In this document: positions 11,357 to 21,257 of the stretch, one piece after another
How positions within the stretch are numbered: position 1 is the stretch's first letter
Layout of the letters: each line of letters starts with the position of its first letter
From: Brachionus plicatilis
Taxonomy: Eukaryota; Rotifera; Eurotatoria; Ploima; Brachionidae
Length of the DNA: 64,000 nucleotides
NCBI GenBank assembly: GCA_010279815.1
Contig: QEOQ01000192.1
Location: forward strand, 954,084 to 1,018,083
Reading direction: 5' to 3'
Notes under the pieces: generated by a model
What the model saw: only the letters and a program-made list of their open reading frames with translations
Database searches by the model: none
Told to the model about the DNA's origin: nothing
Made by a program: the position numbers and the translations under genes

Positions 11357-12264
11357 CAATATCATTGATGTTGAATTTTCAATATCAGTGATTTTCAATA
11401 CAGATTAATTAATTAACACTTTACTGATATTTGTTTAAATATCAAGGTAAAAATTTCAATATCAAGTTAATAATTTCAATATCAATGAATTAATTTCAAT
11501 ATCAAACAGGTTAATTGGATAATTAAATTTGCATATTTTCATATTTTGAAAATTTTTTAATCATATAGAGTTTTTAGCGCAATATTTAAAAAAGAAAAAA
11601 ATTAGGAATAGCAGTTGTTAAAGATTTTTATTAGATTAAATTATTTCTGTTTTAATTATAATTGGCCATTTTTATAATAAATTATGTTGATTTTTTTGTT
11701 GCTTTTTTTTATCCAATAAAAATATTTTAGGAAAAAAAAAAATTTGCACTGTTCCAATGAAAAAAACTTCATATGTATTATTACATCCAAAAAAAGGACT
11801 CAATTGAAGACTGAACGCCATTTGGACAGTGTCTAAACCATTTAAAAAAATTCATTCTTTAAAATTTTTGAACCAAAATGTATATAATATTTTATATGTT
11901 AAAAATTCTTATTTGAAAAAAAACAACAAAAAATTTTCATGTCAATTTTCGAACAGAATTGATTAATTCTACCAATATTGACGAAATATTTAAATTTCTT
12001 AAAGATAATGATTCAATTCAAAATAAAGAACCCCTTTGCAAATATGTACTAAAGAAATCAAATGGGACATATAAACAAATTTTACCGACAAGTTTTATTG
12101 GTGGTGTAAAATATAATTAAAACTTTATTTATCTTTTTCAATTGACTAATTTTGATATTATATTGAAATAAAATTTGAATATCAATTTATTTCAATGATA
12201 ATCAATTAATTTTAATGTCAAGTATGATGTTGAAAATTCAACATCAATGATATTGAGGTATAAC
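11357..12264. mobile_element. Foldback element of TTCAATATCAA boxes with a small exon
   Basis: The outer ends TACCTCAATATCATTGATGT / ...TTGAGGTA form inverted arms; about 33 bp are near perfect. The arms continue as arrays of TTCAATATCAA-type boxes (11357-11520 and about 12140-12264). The centre carries a short plus-strand exon. Half-copies of the same arm flank 16035-16080 and 16225-16290. Confidence 0.65.
11957..12120 (+). CDS. Short C-terminal exon within the foldback element
   Basis: After a plausible acceptor (TTTTCGAACAG) a frame stays open for about 54 codons to TAA at 12118-12120. It is hydrophilic (INSTNIDEIFKFLKDNDS, KKSNGTYKQILPTSFIGG). The upstream exon is not evident and the family is unknown. 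Like the genes in the 2914 and 15451 foldbacks, it is small and centrally placed. Confidence 0.35.
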
Positions 12265-12639
12265 AATATATTGAGGAATATTGAGGAATTGTATTGAGGA
12301 ATATTCAATTCCTAACTCCTTTGTATAAACATAAACTTAGGAAAGAATAATGAATTGTTTATATTTAGTCTTTGAAAAATATTCAGTTTTTCTTTTTTGT
12401 TAAATAAATAAAAAAGGCTTATATTTTTTAATTTTTTATTAAAGTCTAAAATAGAAAGTGGCCACTCTGTGGCAAAAGCTTAGTATGCTAAATATAAGAG
12501 AGAGAGAGAGAACAAATAATACTTTCATAGAAAGAAATAATGAATGTGTTTCTCATTTAAAATGTTACTAATTATACAAGAATAAAACTAGTGCCGTGCG
12601 CAAAATGTTGTTTGTTAACACTACATTTAGGATCTTTTT
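12265..12639. other. Non-coding stretch with short (GA)n
   Basis: AT-rich DNA with a short GA microsatellite near 12497-12512. It may hold decayed 5' LINE sequence, but no frame is recognisable until about 12640. Confidence 0.35.
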
Positions 12640-15415
12640 TTAGTTTCATCTTCATTAATTGACAAAATTACCGACTTTTGTGTCTTAAATACTCAAGACA
12701 TGACCAGTGACCATTTCCATATCGAATCTTCCATTTCTATGGGCTATCAATTAGAAAATAAATCAGCAGCTAAAATGTTTAACTATAAGAAAGCAAAATG
12801 GCAATTATTCAGCGAGATTTTTAATTCTCAAATAGTGAACATAACTGAAAGTTCCCTCACAATAGATAAATTAAATGATAAAATTACAGAAAAAATTATT
12901 TCTGTTTCACATAAAAGCATTCCCTATCTTTCTCAGAAAATCTTCAAAACGAGTCTTCCATCGAACATTGTTAATTAGATCAAAGAACATAGGAAAGTAA
13001 AAAGAAACTTTCAGAAAACCCGCTGTCAAAATCTCAAGAAAAAATTTAAGCAACTTACATTTGAGTTAAAGGCCTCTTTAAAAAAATTCTGGAATCTAAA
13101 GTGGTTTTTTTTTTTTTATTGAGAAGATGGGAAAAAACCAACTGACAAGTAGACCTTTTTGGAAAAAATTGAATAAATTTAGAACAAAAAAAGGATCAAA
13201 TCTAATTCCTAACTTGATTTTAAATGAAAAGGAATTCAAAACTAATGAAGAAAAGAGAAAATGCTTCGGAGAACTTTTATCTTCAATATTTAGTCTTAAT
13301 TCTGATTTAATTGATACTGAGAAAGATTTCGAAATACTAAATTCTAACTCTGATTTCTTTAGAAACAACAAACATTGTAATTTTAATGATCTAATTAGCT
13401 TAAATGAATTAATAATGGCTTTAAAAAGATTGAAAAATGAAGCGGCATCTGGACCTGATCAAATTTATTTTTTAATGTTAAAAAACTTACCTAAAAATTC
13501 ATTAATAGAAATTATAAACCTCTCCTTTACAAGATTTTTTAAATTATAGACCAATTAGTATAACGAGTTGTTTAGGGAAGCTACTGGATCGCATAGTATA
13601 TTCAAGATTATACAATTATTTGGAACAAAATTCACAACTTATTCAGGAGCAATCTGGAATAAATAAATCAATCCACCTCATTACTGGCAAATTGAAGTTC
13701 ATGATCAATTGTAAAATTGCAAATCAAAATTTTTAGTTTTTGATTCAAATAAAATGGTAATTTGTATTAATTTTTTAATAATAAATGACTATACTTTATT
13801 AAACATTATTTGTTTAATCTATAATTAGATACAAAATTATATGAATTTTTATCTGAAGTCAAAAAAATTCTTAATCAATATTTTGAAATTTTGCAATACA
13901 AAATTTAACTTTGTTTCGCCATAATATATTTTAATTAATATTAAAATATCACTTAAAGTCATAATTTGGATACCTTAATGTCGATTTTAAATTTGTCTTT
14001 AAAATTTTCAAATATAGATTTTAAAAGAATCAATTAAAGGTCAATTAGAAAAAAAAAGACTTGTTTTTTATAAATTAAAATAATAAACATCTTATGTTTA
14101 AATTTAAAAAATTTAAAAAAATCTAATTTCATCATTTTTACTAAGATTTGAATCAATTAAATTTTGATCATTTGATTATGATCATGAACTACAAGTTGCC
14201 CTCATTACTTGACTAACTGGATTAGATCCTTTTTAGACTCTAGGACATTTAAGGTAAATGTGAATGACCATCTGAGCGAAGAATATCAAATAACTGCAGG
14301 TGTTCCTCAAGGCTCAGTAATTAGTCCTCTTTTATTTAGTATATATATTAATGACATCCCCAAAAGAAACAAAACAAATAATGAATACTCTCTGCTTTTC
14401 GCAGATGATCTAGTAACATTCTTCATTTATAACAAAAAGGGGAACCTAGAAAATAAGATTAATAAATACCTCAACGAACTAGAACAATGGCTTATTAAAT
14501 GGAAAATGAAGATATCAGTTGAAAAGTCGTGTTCAGTAGTCTTTTCCAGGTACAAAATAGAGAGTGATAATCTAAATTTAAAAATTTATCGAAACAGAAT
14601 AGTGAGCCAAAAAGAAATCAAGTTTCTTAGTATTAAATTTGATTCTAAGTTAAACTTTAATATACTGGTAGACGAAATTAAAGAACGCTGCAATAAAAGA
14701 CTAAATATTATTAAGATATTGTCAAACAAAAAATGGGGTCTCAATCAAAACACACTAGGAAATTTACATAAATTTTTAGTCGGATCAATCTTAGACTATT
14801 CTTTTTCTTGCTTAAATTCGTTTTCACAAAATAATATCAAAAAACTACAAGCAATTCAGAATACATCAGTCAGGTCTATTCTTAAGTTAAAATATGATAC
14901 TCCCTCCAAAATCGTGCATCATGAGGCTTTTAATAAACTAAAATTACTAACAGTCTCGAATCGGCTTTTTGAATTGAGTGAGAGATATGTTGGGACAGGA
15001 CTGAGTCATTCTATTCCATTGGTTAAAAGACTGGTGAAGGAATAAAAAGAAGGTTTCGAATCAAGATATATTGAATACCCAATTCCATTGTGTAATTGCT
15101 ACCTTACTATTTCTTCTTTTTTTCCTGAAACTTGAACTATTTAAACATGTGCCGCATGTAACTATCTTTTCCAATTTATGTCTTTTCAACTTTCATTTTT
15201 TTAGCTTATTTAATTTATTTTGATTCTTTTTTTATCTCATTTTATTAACTTTAATTTTATTTTTATTTTATTTATTTTGATTCTTTTTTTATCTCATTTT
15301 ATTAACTTTAATTTTATTTTTATTTTATTTATTTTTTTATTTTACTTTTAAACTTATTCTGAAGGAGCTTTTGCTCGGTACAGAAAACAAATAAATAAAA
15401 AAAATAAATAACAGA
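12640..15415 (+). mobile_element. Decayed LINE (endonuclease end, RT with FADD), MITE inserted
   Basis: Pieces in order: the endonuclease C-terminal signature TSDHFHIE at about 12700; the linker and RT N-terminus (SGPDQI) at 13127-13549; the NYRPISITSCLGKLLDRIV block at 13550-13680; then a 278-codon frame (14209-15045) with GVPQGSVISPLLFSIYINDI and catalytic FADD at 14398-14409. The region between the NYRPIS block and the TNWIRSFLDSRTF block is about 60 residues too short, so the copy is internally deleted. The 3' end is CTGAAGGAGCTTTTGCTCGG plus an AAATAAATAAA tail near 15390-15412. Confidence 0.85.
13686..14200. mobile_element. 515-bp Mutator-like MITE, 9-bp TSD
   Basis: The ends GGCAAATTGAAGTTCATGAT and (inverted) GGCAACTTGTAGTTCATGAT flank an AT-rich non-coding core. 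A perfect 9-bp direct repeat CTCATTACT lies at 13677-13685 and 14201-14209, inside the LINE. The 9-bp TSD points to a MULE-type transposase. A related copy begins at 61959. Confidence 0.9.
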
Positions 15416-15445
15416 CCGATAATTGTTTAAATGTAAAAATTTCAT

Positions 15446-16035
15446 GTCATGTCCAGAATGTGATCATTTTGATCACCAAAATATCAAGTTTTCTCTTTGT
15501 GATCAAAAATTGATCACAAAAATTTTTTTTGTTGAAATCAAAAATTTTTTTTAGTATAGAAATTTCGAAATTTTAAAATTATGTTAATATTGAATGAAAT
15601 AAAAAAAAAACAAAAAAAAATTGCAGCTCACCATAATAAACTATAAGTTTCTGAAATATATATTAAGATTTAAAAACCATAAAAGAAAAGGCAGTTTTTA
15701 CAAAGAAATGGCTTTGGTCCCAGTAGAATCGTCAAATCCGGTAGAATGTAGCATTTGTGGTGAATTTATGAAAAATGCAAAGGGTGTTAAATTGCACATG
15801 TCAAAAAAACACAAAGAATAATTTAGATTTTGTTTTATTTTATTTTGAAAATTGAGACTTATTTTTTTTTTCTGAAAATTGTTAATAAAGTTTAATATAT
15901 TTTAAAAAATTTCCTGATCACAAAAAATTTTTTCTGATCACCAAAAAAAAATCATTTTTATTTTTTCACAAATTAGAGGCTTTTTTGATCACGAAATATG
16001 TGATCATTGATCACTGATCACATTCTGGACAGGAC
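15446..16035. mobile_element. Foldback element of TGATCAC boxes with a zinc-finger gene
   Basis: Inverted ends TGTCCAGAATGTGATCA (near 15455 and 16013-16031) lead into arms built of TGATCAC/GTGATCA boxes. A solo arm of the same family lies at 16135-16200. AAATTTCA occurs on both sides but not at mirrored positions, so no firm TSD. The element sits inside an older TTCAATATCAA-box foldback. Confidence 0.7.
15621..15821 (+). CDS. Small single C2H2 zinc-finger protein
   Basis: A frame of up to 66 codons ends with one canonical C2H2 finger, VECSICGEFMKNAKGVKLHM...KKHKE (Cys-x2-Cys-x12-His-x4-His). The likely start is the internal ATG at 15708 (MALVPVESS), giving a protein of about 37 residues; the upstream part is AT-rich and may be leader or an intron end. 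It lies centrally in the TGATCAC foldback and ends 14 codons after the second Cys. It may bind the arm boxes, but that is speculation. Confidence 0.55.
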   Translation: MQLTIINYKFLKYILRFKNHKRKGSFYKEMALVPVESSNPVECSICGEFMKNAKGVKLHMSKKHKE

Positions 16036-16134
16036 CTTAAATTTCAATATCAACTAATTAACTAATTTAAATAAGTTGAAAATTTTTTGAATTTAAATGT
16101 AAATTTTATTTTTTATACAACAAATTTTGGATCA

Positions 16135-16290
16135 TGTCCAGAATGTGATCAGTGATCAATGATCACATATTTCGTGATCAAAAAAGCTTCTAATTTATCT
16201 TTACCTTTTTTTAATTGAGTAATTTTGATCAATTAATTCGAATATCAATTAAATAATTTCAATGTCAATGATATTGAGGTATAAGAGACC
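16135..16290. repeat. Solo foldback arms (TGATCAC and TTCAATATCAA families)
   Basis: 16135-16200 duplicates the right arm of the TGATCAC element (ATGTCCAGAATGTGATCA...), and 16225-16290 is an arm end of the TTCAATATCAA family (ATGATATTGAGGTATAA). Both lack local partners. Confidence 0.55.
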
Positions 16291-16376
16291 CAATAATCGA
16301 TTAAATTAATTAAAAAAAATTTAAAAAATAACTAGTCGATTTAATAGTTGACTAAAAAAAATTAGTCGATTATTGA
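16291..16376. mobile_element. 86-bp MITE overlapping the Kelch gene stop codon
   Basis: Inverted ends CAATAATCGATTA / TAGTCGATTATTG surround a short AT core with TAGTTGACTAAAAAAAATTA. No TSD was recognised. The right end lies within the last codons of the BTB-Kelch frame. Confidence 0.6.
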
Positions 16377-18170
16377 TTGCCAGCACGTATTTTCATAATT
16401 CTTGTTATCGTGGTACTTGTCCAAATATTCAATTGGAAATGTCAAGTAACACCATTTTGAAGCCAAGGTGCCTGGAATCGGCAACTGAACTAGTGGATCA
16501 AATTTTCTGCTCTCAAAATCAAAACTTGACGATGACAGCTCATAAAATTCACTCTGTGGTCCGTCATGCTCTTCTATTAAATACTCAATTTTTGAGTTGA
16601 CCACTCTGACTGTTGATATGCATTGGTAGCTTAGCGAAATGGGTATGGTCGCAATCTCTGACCACTGCCTGCTTTCCAAATCAAACAACTCGATGCACGG
16701 CGCAAGACGAAACTTCTCGTCATCACCTGCAAACAAAATTATTTTCTCATCCGAATAAAAGACACTCGGATTAAAGCGGCACGTAATCGGTGCCTCACAC
16801 AATTCAAAATTGCCGCTTTCCAAGTCCACCAAGTAGGACTGTTGACAGAGTGAATTTTTTTCAGTGAGCTTACCGCCAACAATGAAAATTTTTTTCTTCA
16901 TACCTTGAGTGAACACACAAGCACCGGGCCATTTGAGAATGGGCAAGAGTGAACTTTTTATGTCAGCCTGGGTCCATGTATCATCCTCTATGGAGTAGAG
17001 CTCGAATGGAGAGTGAATTGGAAAGGTTGCATAAAAATTGCCAATGCTACCATATACGCCACCGACAGCGATTATGGTGTCGTGTGTGGTGGTGAGCGTA
17101 AAAAATTGTCTTTTCTCTTTCATTGAGGCTATGGGCGACCATTGGGCACTTTTGGGGTCGAATCTGTAGCACTTGTTGCAGGTCTCGCGCTCTTTCTCAC
17201 TATAGCCACCACAGGCGTACAAAAAATTATTGACCACTGCAAATTTTTGGCTTAGTGTTTTTGACGTTGCCTGCGACTGGCACAAATATTGCCAACACTC
17301 TTCACGACCATTCAGGGCATACATACACTCATTTACACAAACCATCACAGGTGTATTGCGAATTTTAGACCTTGGCGAAACGCATGTGTACTGGTACTTG
17401 GGCAATGAGAAAAATTCATAGGCCTCTATGATCAATTCCTTTAGTTGACCACTAGTTCCAAAAATGGTGTGCCTAGACACATTTTTTATAAAATCTTCGG
17501 CATTTATGGTTAAAAAGCGAACATTTTTTAATAAATTGTACAAGTTGATATTTTTTAATTTTTTTTTTTCAATCCATTCAATGCACACTTCGAAGACCCT
17601 TGTCTCTGGATACAGATTGAGCTTGTCACTTGACAAATACAAGCACATTTGATCAAAATTTAGTTTATAAAATAATTTATTTTGAACTAATTGAGTGAAA
17701 TTTTTTAAAATAAAAGTGTCTATTCTAGGCTTTAGAGACTTAAGGGTGTAGAATTCGGCAAGATTTAAAGTGTGGACACAGTTGTGGATGGTCAGTGTGT
17801 CGAAGAGGAATTCTTCGCACAAATTTAAGGCAAATTTAAGCTGGAGCTGACAAACTGCTCCGAGGATACAATCGATGTTGTTCTCGTTGAGACTCAGTTG
17901 ACCGGTGTAGATGAAATTAAGTGTTTGTTCGATGCCTTCTGATGAAATGCCTTTCAGTTCGATTATGTCCTGGCGACTTTCTTGCATACCACTGTGAAGC
18001 ATTGCATCAAAAAAGTCACTCGTTGCTATTAAAAGACACTTGTGGACATTGTATAGTTTGGCATTGACTCTTAGTTGTAAGTCGGTTGATGGTGGTTGCT
18101 GGAAGCGTTGTTCATCAAGCTTTGTCAATAAATACGCTCTGAAATCACTTGATTTTCTTATGTGCGTCAT
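16362..18170 (-). CDS. BTB-BACK-Kelch protein (KLHL family)
   Basis: A single uninterrupted 602-codon frame. Residues about 28-127 form a BTB domain (LRVNAKLYNVHKCLLIATSDFFDAML pattern), about 132-235 a BACK domain, and about 260-580 degenerate Kelch blades (NNFLYACGGYSE, DTIIAVGGVYG, KKIFIVGGKL, EKIILFAGDDE). KLHL proteins are adaptors for Cullin-3 ubiquitin ligases: the BTB domain binds Cul3 and Kelch binds substrate. The length is typical. The start at 18170 precedes the BTB fold directly, with AT-rich DNA upstream. The last few codons (SIID and the stop) lie in a MITE, so the native C-terminus may have been replaced. Which KLHL paralogue it is cannot be told. Confidence 0.93.
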   Translation of the reverse strand: MTHIRKSSDFRAYLLTKLDEQRFQQPPSTDLQLRVNAKLYNVHKCLLIATSDFFDAMLHSGMQESRQDIIELKGISSEGIEQTLNFIYTGQLSLNENNIDCILGAVCQLQLKFALNLCEEFLFDTLTIHNCVHTLNLAEFYTLKSLKPRIDTFILKNFTQLVQNKLFYKLNFDQMCLYLSSDKLNLYPETRVFEVCIEWIEKKKLKNINLYNLLKNVRFLTINAEDFIKNVSRHTIFGTSGQLKELIIEAYEFFSLPKYQYTCVSPRSKIRNTPVMVCVNECMYALNGREECWQYLCQSQATSKTLSQKFAVVNNFLYACGGYSEKERETCNKCYRFDPKSAQWSPIASMKEKRQFFTLTTTHDTIIAVGGVYGSIGNFYATFPIHSPFELYSIEDDTWTQADIKSSLLPILKWPGACVFTQGMKKKIFIVGGKLTEKNSLCQQSYLVDLESGNFELCEAPITCRFNPSVFYSDEKIILFAGDDEKFRLAPCIELFDLESRQWSEIATIPISLSYQCISTVRVVNSKIEYLIEEHDGPQSEFYELSSSSFDFESRKFDPLVQLPIPGTLASKWCYLTFPIEYLDKYHDNKNYENTCWQSIID

Positions 18171-19010
18171 TTTGATAATTTTTTTTATGAATATTTATTT
18201 TAATAAAATATTTATTTTTATGCTCTTAATCGATTATTTTTCTAGGATATTACTGTTATAAAATATTTTCATTATAATAGTTAGATTTTTAGATTTTATT
18301 TTTTAGATATAGAATTTTTATTTTCAACTTTATCTAAAAATTAGAAAATTTTTTTAATATTTTTTAAAACCGCATCTTTAGTTTCATATTAAAAAAGGTA
18401 AAAACCATTTTATTTTTTCAAAACTAAAAGCATCGCAGTGTCTTTTTTTAGCATTATTTTGAATCAAAACTTCAATTTTTTTCAATTTTTTCAAAAATCA
18501 TTTTTGTAAAGTCAGTAATTCCAAAGTTAATTCAATTCTAAATTATGAAATAATATCATCAATTCAAAAATTCAAATTCTAATTCAGTCTATCTTAAGAT
18601 ATTAAAATTAATCTTAAAATTAATTTAAATAATTTAAATAATGTCACATGCTTTACATTTTATGTAGAGTTAAATAATTTAAATAATTTTTTTTTTCAAA
18701 AATATTTGTAGGAAAGATCAATCTTTTCATTTTATTACTTATTTTGAATTAAATTTTTGAAATTTGTTTTTAAATTTAATTTTGAATTTTGAATGCTAGA
18801 CACAAATACTTTTGAAATAAAATTATTTTTCAAAATAAACTCTACAAAAAATCAGCTTATAAATTTAAATTTAAAAATTTTATCAATTTAATGCGAAATA
18901 TTTTTTTAATTATTTTATGTTTTTAATCTACATAGCATGTAAAGCATGTTACATTAAAATTTTTCAAATTAATTTAAAGATTAATTTTTATATCCAAGGA
19001 TAAACTCTTT
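18171..19010. other. AT-rich upstream region of the Kelch gene
   Basis: Very AT-rich with many short repeats of AATTTAAATAATTT and CATGCTTTACATTTTATGTAG / CTACATAGCATGTAAAGCATG, the latter an inverted pair at about 18645-18668 and 18929-18952. No gene is seen. Confidence 0.4.
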
Positions 19011-19018
19011 GAATTGAA

Positions 19019-19238
19019 AGCAAAGTAAAATTTTTGATCAAATTTCAAGTGCTCAATCTTGCTCAAACATTTTTAATTTCATTGCATTTTTAGAAATCAC
19101 AATCCTTTTTCAAAAGGTTAAAATTAAAGCTTTAAAATCTTAAAAAAATTAAAAATCTGCGATGGAATTTAATTGCGCATCTAAAAATTTTTGAGCAAGA
19201 TTGAGCGCTTGAAATTTGATCAAAAATTTTACTTTGCT
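19019..19238. mobile_element. 220-bp hAT-like MITE, perfect 8-bp TSD
   Basis: Inverted arms of about 65 bp begin AGCAAAGTAAAATTTTTGAT and are nearly identical. Both sides carry the exact 8-bp direct repeat GAATTGAA (19011-19018, 19239-19246). Non-coding. Confidence 0.9.
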
Positions 19239-19488
19239 GAATTGAAATGATATTTTGAACTGATTATCATCTTCAAAATGCCCAATATTTCTAATTTACT
19301 AAAATTAAACACTTCAAAATAAATTGTTCCATTATATTTTATTATGATTTTGCTAAGGCATTCAAAAATTAAATTTAAATGTAAATTTGAAAATTGGTTG
19401 CATAGATTTTTAAAAGAGTCGATAGAGAACAAGTTAATCAGGGCAATGCTATCCAAGAATTATAAAAATAATTTCTCAAAGATAAAAT

Positions 19489-19573
19489 TGGAGTTGTCCA
19501 AAAGTCACAAGTCCGCACTTGGGCTTTTATTTTAATTACTTGGACTTTATTTTGGGTCTTTTAAACAACTCTG
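19489..19573. mobile_element. 85-bp MITE of the CAGAGTTG family
   Basis: Ends TGGAGTTGTCCAAAAGTC and (inverted) CAGAGTTGTTTAAAAGAC, with near-duplicate flanks GATAAAAT / GATAAACT (7 of 8). Same family as the 97-bp MITE at 3500-3596. Confidence 0.7.
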
Positions 19574-20416
19574 GATAAACTCAATTAAATTTCTTTTGTT
19601 TAATAAAAAGGAATTGACCTTCTCTTTAAAAATCTATCAATAATAGTGATAATTGTTCAGATTAATTGTAAATTTGCAAAAATAAATAGAAAATTAATAT
19701 TTTTTGAATTATTTATATTTAAAATATTTCCAATCAATCAACCAAGAATCATCAAATTCAAATTTTTCAATCAAAAATTTAATTAAGTACAAAAAATTTT
19801 CAATTTTTTTATTTTATTTAAAAATGGCTGACTAAAATCAGTACCCCAATTTTTGAATAAAATACCGCAAATTTTTTAAAAAATAACCCCAAATATAAAA
19901 AAGAATACCCCAGAAATAGGCAAATTGTTATTTATTGTACATTTTTACATTTTTGAGAGAAGAAAAAAAAATCTCAAAATCAAAAAATCTAAAAAAATTT
20001 TCATTCAAGGAATAAATTCGCAATTACTTAAAAATGAGTTTTAGAAAAATTTAAATGTAAAAACCAAGGATGATTTTTTGAAAATCCCTTTTAATTAATT
20101 GCGAATTTATTATTACTTTTCTCGAATGAAAATTTTTTTAGATTTTTTGATTTTGAGATTTTTTTTTCTTCTCTCAAAAATGTAAAAATGTAAAAATATA
20201 AAAATGATCAATAAATAACATTTTGCCCCAAAAATAACAATTATACATAAAAAAATTAAAATCTTTTCAATTAAAATATAACAAAAATTTGTCACTTTGA
20301 CACTATTTTTATTAAAAGAAGTACAAATATTTAAAAAAACCTTGATTGATAAGTTTGACACTTCATTTTTCTGTCATGAATTAAGATATAAATCAAAACA
20401 TTTAACTTTGTTTTAC

Positions 20417-20754
20417 GGTAATGTGAAATTTTAGTACACAAATTACAGTACAAAAAGTAAAAGCTTTATAATTTCTTTTCTAATTGTGGAAAAATGGTTC
20501 TGCAAAAAGTACAATATTGTAAAAATTTGTACAAAAGAATTCCAAGCTCTGCAAAAACTCTGCAATTTTCTGTAAAATGCACACCATCAAAAACTATGCA
20601 ATAAATTGCAGAGTTTTTACAGAGCTTGGAATTCTTTTGTACAAATTTGTACAATATTGTACTTTTTGCAGAACCATTTTTCCACAATTAGAACAGAAAT
20701 TATAAAGCTTTTACTTTTTGTACTGTAATTTTTGTACTAAAATTTCACATTGCC
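20417..20754. mobile_element. 338-bp near-palindromic Mutator-like MITE
   Basis: Two arms of about 150 bp are almost perfect inverted repeats (ends GGTAATGTGAAATTTTAGTA and GGCAATGTGAAATTTTAGTA) around a spacer of about 35 bp holding CTGTAAAATGCACACCATC. Flanks TTGTTTTAC and TTATTTTAC match in 8 of 9 bases, consistent with a 9-bp TSD. A second, interrupted copy is at about 62770-63090. The strand could form a long RNA hairpin if transcribed. Confidence 0.82.
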
Positions 20755-21013
20755 TTATTTTACTTGATTTGAACTAATCGAAAGCAGAAAAAAAAATTCC
20801 TCACATAATAGATTAATCTGATATGTGAGGAATAATTCTCAATAATTATTTTTATTATATATGTACATGACAAATACACATTTAATAATAAAAAATTTTT
20901 TTAGAAAAAAAAACCTAAGTGACCGAAAAATTAAGCGTCAAACTTATCAATCAAGATTTTTTTTAAATATTTGTAGTTACCAAATAGTGTCAAAGTGACA
21001 AATTTGTTTATAT

Positions 21014-21155
21014 TGTAGTATGGTGACGTGATCAGACTATAAATATTACTTGTTATTTTAAAAGAGAAGAACTAGTTGTTATTTCTAAACTTATTTTAAA
21101 TAAAGTGTTTAACTAAATACTAAGCTTATTATTCACACACTCGGCCTGTACTACA
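21014..21155 (+). repeat. 5' LTR (142 bp)
   Basis: Direct copy of 24000-24141. Contains a CTATAAATA promoter-like box and AATAAAG. Followed by the primer-binding site. Confidence 0.92.
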
Positions 21156-21257
21156 TTGGTGGCAGCGGTTAAGCTATTAGATTGATTTCTAAAATAAAAA
21201 TAAAACGTGGTAACAAGTGTGTTGAATAGTTGATTTTAGTGGTAAGCCAAAAGTAAA

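Noticed and set aside
15446..16035. 8-bp TSD AAATTTCA for the TGATCAC foldback
   Set aside because: The two copies are not at equivalent distances from the inverted ends, so it may be coincidence in AT-rich DNA.
20113..20361. Hydrophobic 82-codon minus frame
   Set aside because: Falls entirely within foldback arms; the codons are a by-product of A/T-rich repeats.
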